Source: Formicarius rufipectus
Lineage: Eukaryota > Chordata > Aves > Passeriformes > Formicariidae
Reading direction: 5' to 3'
Assembly (NCBI GenBank): GCA_013399695.1
Contig: VXAU01001869.1
Coordinates: forward strand, 231,548-295,547
Length of the DNA stretch: 64,000 nt
Below are positions 35,706-47,400 of this stretch, piece by piece; position 1 is the first letter of the stretch, and every line of letters begins with the position of its first letter. A program made the position numbers and the translations under genes. Under the pieces are notes generated by a model. The model was not told the origin of the DNA and did no database searches. It saw nothing but the letters and a program-made list of their open reading frames with translations.

Positions 35706-38700
35706 TATCATGCACAGGCTTACATTTATTTAGAAATAAATGGATATAATAGAACTGGCAATTCTCTGAAAACCAACACAGTTGTGATCCTCTCACAGGA
35801 TCTGTGCCGTAAGACAAAAAGTAAAGACTGAAGGATTGTCATAACAGTCTCCATAGGATCTTTTGTTTAGAAACAGTAAAATAATTTTTTTCTTTTTATG
35901 GTCAAAAAAAGTATATTAATTGCCCAGCATCTGCTCTTGCAGTCCTCTGCCATTTCCTTGTCTACACAAAACAGCACATTTTTCTAACCTGCACCAAAAA
36001 AAAGAAAGGAAAAGTTTCAGATCAGACCACTGCACCACAGCACCAACTTGCACTTTACTTATTTTCTCATATAAAACTATGCTTCAGGATATACTAATGT
36101 ATATGAAAACACATTCCCTTATGTAAGAATACTGGACAATTTTGACATAATTTATGTCCTATTTCTCCTATCTGCAGTAACACAAAACTTTAAGACAGCT
36201 CATCAGCATCTAATATTTAGGGATGACTCAAAGACAGATAGTCTGATCTGCCTCACAACATCCTTACGCAGGACCTACTTCAACAGAGGTGCTTCTAATT
36301 TGTACCCAAACAGGAACAGCACCAGGCTCCCAGTTTGCAGCAACAAAGTGTCCGACAGCACCAGGACAACGTTATAAAGTATCATATACCACATACACTT
36401 CAGGTAACCAAAGTCCTTTTGCTAAGTAAACAATAAATGACCAAAGAGGATTACAGATGGTGGCTTCAGGCTTTTCAATGTATGGAAGAAATATAATATT
36501 TTGGAATGAAGACAGTCCTCAATACGTATTTTTCCTCAGGACAGGAGAAGAGATATTCCCACACCATGGAAATCAACAGCATTTGTTGAATAAGGAGAGT
36601 CTACAAAGACATCACGAATTAGCAGAAAACTAGTTTGGAAAGATAAGATATTACACGTTTTCCATGGGGAATAACAACACTGGAGATTATTTACTTTGCT
36701 TTAATTACTTTGGCACACTGCTAGATTAGTTTTTGTACGCTACTAGATTTCCATACCATCACTTAACAAATGCAAAGAAGCAAGTTCATGTTCTGAATAT
36801 TTAAAGTTCACCCTATCCATATTACTTTGTCCTGTGCTGGAATTTCTGCCACTCATTTTACAAATAAATAAGAGGGCTACAGCTTCACTTTAAAAATCAC
36901 TATTATTTCAATGATGCAAGCAGCAACCTTAATTTCTAGGTATGTCTTTCTTGCTTGCCTTGCATCCATCTAGATGTGTTTTGACAAAAATCCACTGTTA
37001 ACATATACAATATCAAAGCAAGGATAACCATCAAGTTTGACAGATGCTTTCGATCTAGATTACTTTAGGTCATCTTCCACTCTCCTGAACACTATACTTT
37101 GATGAAAAACTGATAATAAGCCAATTTCCAGTGAGGTTATAACTTACAAAAACACAGTGTAACCTTTGAAAGAAGTTTCCCTGAAGGCTTTATGAAGTGT
37201 TTAATAGGCTTTATATTTTTACGGACCATATTACTACACAACAGTAATAAACTACCAGTTTTAGACTCTCCAGCAACTACAGCGCAAAGAAACCTGTGAA
37301 AAAAAAAAAATCCTATGCTTTTGATACTAACATGAGATTTATGAGAGCATGTGCTGAAAGATCCTATCTTCTCCTTGGCTCTATCCTATTACAAACTGTT
37401 TCAAGAATGCCACTTAATAGAAATCCAAAATTGTCCTGCCTTGAAGAGAGCTGTCTGTACCTAAAACAACTGTAAACAATACCATTTAAGTACATCTAAG
37501 CAAAAAACAGTCTATTCAAGGACAAATCTCTGTTAGCAACAGAATTCTGACCTGAAATTTCCTCAAACTAATTTGCCACATTTTATTTCACATTAGGAGG
37601 TTTGGACACAAGTACTGTCAAAAAGCTTTGGACTTCCCTTCAGAACTGACAGAGCCAGGACTTTCCTTTTCTCCTTGTGTGCAGTATCTAAGATGCTCTT
37701 ACACACACACACGAAAATTCCCAAAATAGTGAATATCATTATAATAATATAAAATAAAAACTGACCAAACAGTAAATACCCATGCACTCATAAACAATTT
37801 AAATTGTAGTGTACCCGGAGATGCCTGAAGGATTACTCCACGCAACATGACAACAGAGTTAATTTAAAGCCAACTGGGAGAAATTAAAAGGCTCAGGGTA
37901 ATTATTGCTTTACAGCTGAGCTGGAAGCACGAAAAACACAGCAACTAAGAGGGTGGAGATAAGCAACCATGGTTTCAGCTTGTCTCATCCCTACTCCTTG
38001 TCTGCTCTCAGGCTGGGCACCAGGACAGGGCTCTTCAGTAAGCAAAGAGGGCACTTCAGAAGTCTCTCTCTTCCAATAGCTCATCTCTTTGCTCTGCTCT
38101 TCACTGCATGCTCCATGCTCAATTCCCAACATGCCTGTCCTTCATGTTACAAAGCAAAGAGGGGGGGTTTCACCAGCTGAGATCCTTCACTGCTGCCTCT
38201 ATCAAAGCATGAGGTAAAACTAGTAACACTAGGAAGCATTATAAAAGTGGCAATTTGTAAAGAAAATGTTGAGAAAGACACTTCATTGTCAAGAGAAAGG
38301 AAAACAGCAAAGGTAGACAAGGGTTCTGGAAGACGGGCATTTACGGGGTTCTTTGTCAAAAATAAGAGCTTTGCAGTGTTTGGGGACAGAAACATGAAAC
38401 CAAATGACAAATTTACTGGACTACAGTAAGAAAAAGTGGGAAAGAATGAGTCCAGGAATATGGTAATATACATATCTTTTAATGTATCCTTATGTATTTG
38501 AGTATCAGGATTCTGAAAATAACAAGTACAGTTAATATGTCATTACATATTATCAAAAAGGTAAGATTGCCTGTAAAAGTGCAAATATTTGTTTGACACT
38601 GGTTTGAAACATGTAGGAGAAGCAGGTATCTTACCAGACACATACTTAAATTTTTACATAAAAGGAATCAAAATCTTCACATTGAAAGGATGTACATTTG

Positions 38701-40228
38701 GATATTATGACAGGTTATACTTTCTAGCAAAATTTAAGAACTCGGCAGAGAAGAGATTAAAATTGTTTTTTTGTTTCTCTTTTTAATGAAAGCTAAAAGA
38801 CAAAGAGTATGTGGTACACATAAAGGTCCTTCTAATTGAGAAAAAAAATTATCTGTAAATGCGAAGGGCTCTGTGAAGAAACCTGCAGATGAGATACAAC
38901 GATATTTCCTTGCTAAGAGCATGGATAACTCAGTTACAAGTCATTGATCTCTGAAATGGCTATGATCCATCTGCTAAGATCAGGGAATTGCAAGTTCATG
39001 TGTTAACTCCTGGCTTTTTCATATCTGAGTAATAAAGTCTGTGCTAAAAACCAAGGGCTTGCAGGAGGTTCAAGGACAGCATCAATTACTGTCTTCTCTG
39101 ACAAGGCATTAGTTTGCAAGACCCTACATATAGAATAGTCTGAGTACTTGCAACTTTGTTACCCAGAAAACAACAGCATACACGTCGAAGGTAAAATTTT
39201 AAGTCTATACTATCTTCAAATTAAATTTGCAAACCTGAGTGCCGAAGTGGCATAGTTAGTCAGTAGACTCTTTGGATTCCTTGAATATGCGTTTCAGCCT
39301 GCAGCCTCCTCACCTCTCTAGCAGAGCTGTGTCATGCTGTAGAGGAATGATCTCCTGGCCACCACCAGGTCTGGTGGTGGAGGCAGAATTCAGCCTTTCT
39401 GCTCACAACAAACGATCCAGAGCTGGGTAGGAGTTGCCAAGGAGAGCTCAGAAATTTCTAACTGTTAATCCCAACAGTATCACTGACTCTAATTAGCTCT
39501 CAGAGGAATCCAGGTAAATATCATGTCCCTCCAAGCTGAACAGAAGAAATCATCAACAGGGGATGCTTTACTTGGGCTGAAATGAAACCTCAAGGACAGG
39601 GCTGTTTTCCCTCTCTCTTATATTATGCTGTTATAGATATAGAGACAGGTGGATATAACATACTACTGTACATGTCCATTTTATATTATTTTAATGTTTA
39701 TTACAAAAGGAAAGATTTTAAATTTCTGTAACATTAAAGTTCTACTTAGAGAAACTCAAAAACATACAGTAACATATCTGCTCTACAAAAAAAATCAAAT
39801 GCACAGAACAGCAATCTATAATTTCCAACCAAGTTGCTTCATAAAGGACATATCCTCAAACATACACATTATATTTGAAGATGTCTTCTGCATTTTTTAA
39901 ATAAATATTCAATGTTACATTTTATTATACTTTTGTCTCAGAAAGAAATTAGCTTCTGTAGAAAATTATATACAGGATGAAGTTGTGAAACTCAGGGGTT
40001 TTTTATAAAAGGATGAGATTTTACTGCTGTCTATAGCTCCCTAACAGTAGGGCATAGAGAGGGCAAAGCCAAACTCTACCCAAAGATACACACTGTAACT
40101 TAAAAGGCAACAAATGCTCTTTACAATAAAGGACATTCTCACTGAATATATGGGGATAGAAAAATAGCCTTAAGAAGGATCATGCAGTGACAGTAGTGTC
40201 TTCTGTACCCACAGAAATTGGGAACTTC
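35706..40228. other. Non-coding DNA, no gene recognised
   Basis: AT-rich single-copy DNA. GC-richer text at 39240-39440 includes a stretch faintly like a tRNA-derived SINE, discussed as a finding. No domain is recognisable in the short frames. Confidence 0.5.
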
Positions 40229-40366
40229 ATCCTCAGAGATGCTCAGAATCCAACCAGTGCTCTGAGCAATTTGATCTAGTTGGTCCTACTTTGACAAGCA
40301 GTTGGATCAGATGGCATCCAAAAATCCATTCAAGCCTAAAATAGTTCCAATTCTATGATTCTGTGA
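40229..40366 (+). mobile_element. CR1 LINE 3' end, short
   Basis: Plus-orientation tail: TTCATCCTCAGAGATGCTCA, GAGCAATTTGATCTAGTTGG, CAGTTGGATCAGATGGCATC and the terminal AATTCTATGATTCTGTGA. It matches the last 140 or so bases of CR1 in order. Confidence 0.93.
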
Positions 40367-42859
40367 GCAGACTAAAAGGAAAACATAAGGAAAAGGCTGT
40401 TCAAAGAGCCTTTTCTGGTATCGCAAATGACTTCATGTAAAATTGCAGCACTTTACTGCTGCTAATATGCATCTGCATCTAATATAATAGAAATGCACCT
40501 CTGTTGCATAAATCATACATGACAGAACATTAAGGCTTTAAATAACATAACGAACATCAGAGATCATGCAGGAAAGTCATCCCTTAGGCTGTTATTAATA
40601 GGAAGCAAAACCACAGTGTGCATCCTCCCACAAATTCCATTTGATTAGACATGCCATAAGCATACGCAGGCCCTTTGGGCCACAAAAAGGGAAAGGACCC
40701 CACTTCACATAGCTCTCCCTAGCACTGGTGAATTAAGCGAAGACAAAAATGACACTGTTTCACAACTTGAGACACCCAAACGACAGCCAACATCCCAGCA
40801 GCTAAAAGCTACTGTGTTACAAAAGAGCTAAAGGACAAGACTGTACTTTTAAGAAAGGAGATAAAAGAGGTTGAAAGTTACCTGGGTATCAGTCCCAGAA
40901 AAGAACGTGAAATATATATTTGCCCGTAATTTATAATTTCACTTCAGCTTTCAAGACATACAGTCCAACTTAAGTACCTTGGACCTGTACAAAGGACCTG
41001 AAGGTCAATGAGTCGTGCTGTGGTCCCATCTTTTCATCGTGGAGGTCCATGCTCAAGGCCCTACTCCCCTCTTGAGATGGCAACAGTCCTTCTTTAGAGA
41101 AGGAACTACAGATATTCTAAATGTCAGTATTGTTAACTATTTAATTGTTGTTCAAGACAGATATTGTGGTATTGCACATATGTCTGCTGGCAAGCTGAAA
41201 GTCACTGTTGCCAAACCCACCAAGGTTCAAACTCTCCAAGTGTAGTGGAATTTCTTTAGGACAACATCCACTTCTCCTAAGATCAAGGAAACCTAAAGTC
41301 TGGCACCATGACCTCATCAGATCAATGCAAGATCAATTTATCCAAATGGAAAATAAATACTTAGAGATCAAGTATCCTAGCTGTAACTCCAAATCTTACA
41401 TTTATGAAACCCTTGTATCATGAAACTCTAAAATGAAACACAATTCTCAATCTGCCACATCAAAAGTATGACTGCTTTCTAAATCCTTGATAAGGAAACC
41501 AGTTTGAGTACAAAGAGCCTGGGTTAAGAGTTGCAGGGCTCTTATTTTCACTGTCACAAGTGCTGACTGAAATCATACATGCTGAAATGAAACTAAAAGA
41601 TCAAAGAAGTAAGTTTCATAGCAAACTCTGAAAGACAGCATTCCAGTTCTGTGCAATACACAAAGTGTCTGGGAAAGTTGCATCTCCAACACAAACAGGC
41701 TCCAGCTTAAGAGCCCAAAGGAGCAGAAACAGGGGGTGATACTAACTTAACTGTTTCAAAAACCACTGGCAGTGCCACCACTGCAGCTACTGGGAAAGAA
41801 CTTGCTAGGCTTAGAAATAAAAAGACTTCTAACATTCTGTTTCTATTGAGACATTTTTCTGTTTGAGACTTTGAAGATGCTAAGGAATTTGGCTTCCAGA
41901 GTAAGTGGGCAGCACCGTGAAAGCTAATGGATAGGAGTGGAGCTTATCTCATGAAAGAGAAGAAAACATCTTTACACCTTGATTTCTTACATTAAATGAA
42001 AAATACTTCTAAGTCAGGATTGGTGTGGAGAAATAAAAAAAATCTTGTGGGGATCTATGAAAAGGAATGATGTTGAGGTCTGAAGGGTCTGAAAGCTACT
42101 GGAAATAAACTAATGAAGAACATAAAGAAGGAACAGTGAATGAGTTTACTGAAGTTCTATGTGCCCATACTATACTACTGGAAAGAAACTGGAGAATCCA
42201 TATATCTAAAGAACCTATTATTTAATCGAAGTAACAGAGACTTGAATAACCCATGTGGGTAAAGTACAAATATAAAGAGGTACTGCTCTTTCAGAAGGAT
42301 TGGCAGTGAGAGAAAGGCACTGCATTGTACATCAAGAACCCATAGAATTGCTGTAGTTTCAGGACATAAGGAAATTCAGATCTTGGGAAAAAACATCCAT
42401 GTAATGATTACAAAGTCAGAGACATAAAAAGCAGGAACGTTCCCATGGTGGGGATCTATTGCAAACCACCAAGCCAGGGAGATCAGGGAAAAAAGATTTT
42501 TCAAAACAACTGCCAGAACCATCCAGAGTACAGAAGTAGAATAGTATGTATTTTAACTACTCCCACATCTGGGAGTAGTTGAGAAAGAAATAGATCAGGA
42601 CATTTTGTTCTGCAAAACTTCAGAATAAACTGAAGTCAGCTTTTGATATAGAAGGTAAAGAGAGCAGCTAGTAAAGGGAGGAGGGGAATAGGATGGTTCT
42701 TCTAATGTCACCGTAAAAGTAACAGAGTTCATAATCCTGAGGATGCAAAACCACAAAACAGCAAAGCATTTTTCAACAGCAGGCCTAAATAAATTATTAA
42801 CATACTAACATGGCTGCTGTCTAGTTGCAGAAACACTCAGTAAACAATTGCTGCAATCA
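40367..42859. other. Non-coding DNA with one perfect hairpin
   Basis: AT-rich. A minus-strand CAG|gtaact donor-like site at 40881 has no good acceptor. The small plus frame at 41015-41245 is unrecognised. Confidence 0.5.
42555..42580. repeat. Perfect 11-bp inverted repeat, 4-base loop
   Basis: AACTACTCCCA at 42555-42565 is the exact reverse complement of TGGGAGTAGTT at 42570-42580, with CATC between. RNA from either strand could fold into this stem. No T run follows and no function is known. Confidence 0.9.
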
Positions 42860-43905
42860 CAACCGAGCAGCATATTATGTAGGGCCCACAGGGTTGTGTT
42901 TCAGGTCCAATATCATTCAATATTTATATCTATGGCTTCAACAGAGGAATGGAAGTTAACGTTTATGGAATTCATAGACGATATTGAGCTCCAAGAGACT
43001 GCAAGTATCTTTGAAGGCAGTATTAGAATTCTGAACAACATGGGTAAATTGGAGAGATGGAATGGAATTCAGGTCCAGATTGTAAACAAATTATTTTTAC
43101 AGTTAATGGAGGACAAGTCAATACAGTCATTGGTGTTTGGGGACTTTAATGAGACTCTTCATTTGACCCTTAGTAAGGCATGCCCAATTGGCCAGGCTCC
43201 ATTGACTAGAATGGGAATTTAGTGACACTGCTAACATACAATGTACATTTAAGTACCTACATTCAAATGTTTACAACCTGATGCTGGATCCAATCTACAA
43301 TCTGAAGGCAGCATAGGAGTCAATTAGTAGCAACACATGGAAGATACTTGGGTACCTCGATAATTAACTGTATAATGAATTGCATAACTAATGAACTGCA
43401 TAAATGTAGGAACCACCACTTTTTCAGCTGCACTTCTGTAGAAGAGGATCTGAAGTAAAGAATACCTATCTTAAATATAAAACACCATTACAAAATTATG
43501 GCACTAGTGAAGTAATCCTCTTTGAACAGAGGTGTCTTATATTCAGGTTGGGGCATCACATTCCAAGAAAGATACAGAACGATTGCAGAGAAAGATTTCT
43601 AGAAAACATAGCCTCTGAGGAAACATGGACAGAGTGAGGATTGCTTAATGTACGAAAAAAGACAGCAAAAAGGAACTCTGTAAGTTGCTCTACACTAAAC
43701 AAGATGCTGAAAATAGGAGACATTCACAAAAAATGGGGTGAAAATAATATATTCAAAATGCAGCAAGGAAGATTTTTATTTTATAACAGTTAGAATAGTG
43801 CCACACTGGAATAGAATGTTTTTAAGAACAAAGCAGTGATCTGACAGAATATTACTGATCCTGGCTTGGGATGCCAGGATAGCCTAGAAGACCTCTGAAA
43901 TTTTT
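42860..43905 (+). mobile_element. Old, decayed CR1 LINE with reverse transcriptase remnant
   Basis: Near 42885-43060 the text matches the CR1 ORF2 palm region: a CAGGTCCAATATCATTCAAT segment, then an open frame with MEFIDDIELQETASIF, where FIDD stands at the catalytic FADD position, and IRILNNMGKLERWN. From about 43560 to 43905 it matches the CR1 end: GAAAGATTTCTAGAAAACAT, CTCTGAGGAAACATGGACAG, ATGCAGCAAGGAAGATTTTT and GATAGCCTAGAAGACCTCTG. The part between (43065-43555) is poorly matched, either diverged or holding another insertion. An open frame of 124 codons (42848-43222) survives by chance. Divergence suggests an insertion much older than the other CR1 copies here. Confidence 0.8.
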
Positions 43906-44240
43906 TTTCCATGAGTGCCCTTGGGGGTTAACAAAAGTCAGAGTTACTCATCCCTGGGTCAGATGCATAATCATGTGTGCCAATGATGTTCAGTAATTCC
44001 CAGGACCAGTTCAGAGGAACAGCTGTCAGATTGATTTTTTTTTTCCCCCCAGTAATTCATAAGGGCTAGAACTTGTGGCAGACATGCAATGATCACCACA
44101 TCTCCACAGAGCATGCCCTCTCAGCGTCCCAACACAGATCTCCAGAACCCTTAGTGACAGCAAAGGAGATGGGTGGAGCACCACTGAACTCCCTTGTGCC
44201 TTCTTGCAAAGGTAGGGAAGAATCAAGTACTGCTCAAAAC

Positions 44241-44450
44241 TATCACAGAATATGATGAGTTGGAAGCGACTCACAAGGATCATCGAGTCCAACCCTTAGC
44301 CCAGCACAGGACCATCCCCAAGAGTCATATCATATGCCTGAGAGTATGGTCCAAATATGTCAGGCTATTCTCTCAGGTCCTGTCACGGGTCACCACAGAG
44401 AAGAGATCGGTGCCTGCTCCTCCTCTTCCCCTCATGAGGAAGTTATATAC
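44241..44450 (-). mobile_element. CR1 LINE 3' end with internal deletion
   Basis: Reverse CR1 tail: CTATCACAGAATATGATGAG, TTGGAAGC, AAGGATCATCGAGTCCAACC and TCAGGTCCTGTCACGGGTCA, GAGATCGGTGCC. The two ends are closer together than in intact copies, so roughly 150 bases are missing in the middle. It lies in opposite orientation to the old CR1 just upstream. Confidence 0.93.
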
Positions 44451-47400
44451 CCACATGGCAGGTCTTTTTGTCTTACTTAAAAGTAACTCTGAAGTGAGAC
44501 CATAATAATTTAACAGTGAGATCCTGGACCATATACCCTGATAATGCAGGTCCTTCATCAAAGTTGCTGCAATTAAATAATCTATCTCTCCTTATCTTAA
44601 GGCAGAAGTTATTAATTCAGTGATAACTGTTAACTCTCATATTTATTAGAGGGAAGCACACAAAAGACTGAAATATCGAATCTAATTCAAATATTACACC
44701 AATGTACATTACATTTCACCATGATCTTCATAGATCAATATTATGCTGTCAGGTGACGTGAGCCAGCTGAGAGGTGAGAAAACCCTTACAGAATCCTCAC
44801 AATAACCACACCTTACTGACCACAAAAGCTGTCAAAAGACAAAGTTTGTCTGACTGTTTCCATCATTACTAGTGTAATCACCAAAAGAAAAAAGAAATTA
44901 GCAAATGAACTTTTTTGTGGTATTCACTATATACACTTTAAACTTTACTCTGCGTGTCCACATTATGCTTTCATGGGCAATAAAATTTCAGAAAGGAATC
45001 CAGTCCAACTACCCAGAGTTGCTATATTGGCCAAATACCTGCCCTGAAGTAAAACAGTAAAACAAACTCGCCTAATTAATAGTAGAGAATGCAAATGTCA
45101 CTATAAAAATTTTACCTATTCCTAAAGCCAGAGGCAGTTCTGGAGCAGGAAATAAAGTCTTTAGTATGTTTTTAAAAGATGGCATATTGTACACAGACTG
45201 CTTCTGAAGAAAACATCCTAAGGAATCTCATCCGGTCTTCTTGAACCCTCTTGGATGCACTTTCAAGAATGTTTGAAAAAAATAATCAGTTAAATTTGCA
45301 CACAGCAAAGACAGATATGCTGAAAGAGATTCATCAAACAGAGTGCTGAGATAATGGAACTTTTCCTCACACCAACTGTTTAGAAAATGCAGGACCTAAT
45401 AATTTACTTCCTTTATTCTCTATGAGCAAAAATTCTACAGCGTCTTTAGAATTTACATTTCAGAACTAGCAAACAGGGTCTTCTTCATTGACCTTATTTT
45501 AAATTATTCACCCTACTTCAAATGCTTCAGGATATTCCTGCTGAAATTAAGTGGCAGAAATTTATACAGCTTCATATAAAGACATCAAAATGCCTCATAA
45601 ACTCTTTTCCTCCCCAGAAATGTTCTCTTCAACAGCTACATATGTATCTATACATATCTCTCTATAAATAGCTGGGAATTATTTTCAGTTTTCTTAGCAT
45701 TATTTCAGTTCATTAACTTCTGAACACCTCACACAAGCCCCTGCAAGCTGCATTAAGTCCTTGCTTAGTCAGTTTGATGAAATGCATGCACTAAGGATAT
45801 GGCAGGAGGTCACTGTATTCAGGTGAATTTCACTGCCTTATCATAATGGTCCTTGGCTGTGGAAATGCAAAGAAACATTTCAATCTCAATCAGCTATCCA
45901 GTGTAGTTTATTCTTCCCTCACCAGTCCCATGTTTCCCAGCAGCAGATCTTGAATGATCTCAGATGAAGGCCCAGACAAAAGAACATCTTTGCAAAAAGG
46001 TTTACTATCAAGTGGAGAAAGTTTTAAGGTAGGTTCCTGAGGGAACAGTATCTAAATACGTAAGTGAGGAAGCAGTGCAGATAAAGGAGAGATACCTGCT
46101 GGAGGAGGCCACAAAACAGAGGGCTTTCAGACTTCTCAAACAGCTGTATACCACTGCACAGAGTTTGAGCAACAAAATAGGTGGAACTGCAGGTCTGTCT
46201 ATGATAGCAGAGTTGTGGTATGATCAGAATCACAGATCAGGGGTAGTATATAACACCAGAGCATGGTCACGGATGCAGGCTTTTTGAAAAGGAAATGCAG
46301 AAACAAAGTAGGAACCGTTTTTTGTAAAGATAGGTTTCTCATCTGCACAGTGGTCCAGTGTATGAAACCATCTCACCAATGTATGTCAACAAAAGCCTGA
46401 CTGATCTGAGGTAGTGTAATTAATAGTCCTGCTTTGAGCAGGAAACTTGAGTACAAAGCTCCAGAAGTCCCCACAGCTAGCATTTCTATGACACTATGGG
46501 GAAAATCTCTGTTGATATTGCCAGCAAAATACATGGATTTTAACATTTTTTCTACAGTGTTTCGGGTTTTGGTTTTTGTTGTTGTTGTTTGGTTTGGGGG
46601 GTTGTTTGTTTGTTTGGGGGGTTGCTTGGTTTTTTATTTTTGTTTCCTTACATATATTGTCCAATCTCTGAAACCAGGACTGCACCATTCTGGCTGTACA
46701 GCAGATGAGTTCAGTCAATAGGGCAGAGAGGAGAAACAGAACATCAAGCCACCTGGAGATCCCTTCTTGTTCAACCTTGAGATTAGTCAGACAGAGGGAA
46801 AGGTCTGGAAGAACGTCAGAAATGCCAGCTTTAGCCCACTGATCATCCCTTACAGATGGTAAGCTTTCAGACCATACTCAAAGGACCCTTTCATACTGTT
46901 CTGCAATATTGATCAGGGTTCGGCCCTTCACGGCACTCACTAATAATTCAAAATCTCTGACACAAAAACTGAGACACAAAGCAAATGCATACAATAAAAT
47001 GAATGTCTCTATATAACCCTTCTGATTCAAATACTCTAATTGTTCAACTTTTTAAATTAAAATTTATGCTACATTCACCAGCATACTATTAAAGCAGAAC
47101 TTATAAAAACAAATAAAAGACTAGCTGCAAAAAGAATGTGGAATCGTATACTCTTCATCAAAAATGAGGTTTTTTTCTACTGACTAACTCAAAAAAGCTA
47201 CTTATCTTCCACAAATTACTGATTTGGCCTAAAGTCTGGTTTGAGTTTGTTTTTATTGGCAAAAATGCTTTAGAAAGCATAATTAGAAACATCACTTAGG
47301 ATTTTCTCAATTTACTTAGCTGCTATTTTAAGAATTAGAGTACTGAACAGTTTAGTTCAGACATAATCAAGTCTGGAACTACAACTGGCTAATCTTATGC

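Noticed and set aside
40820..40960. Minus-strand CAG|gtaact donor with an open frame upstream
   Set aside because: No convincing acceptor was found before a stop codon, and the site itself looks as much like an acceptor.
45112..45170. Minus-strand acceptor tttatttcctgctccag followed 24 bases later by gtaaaa
   Set aside because: Very short, two frames open, mediocre donor and no flanking exon candidates.
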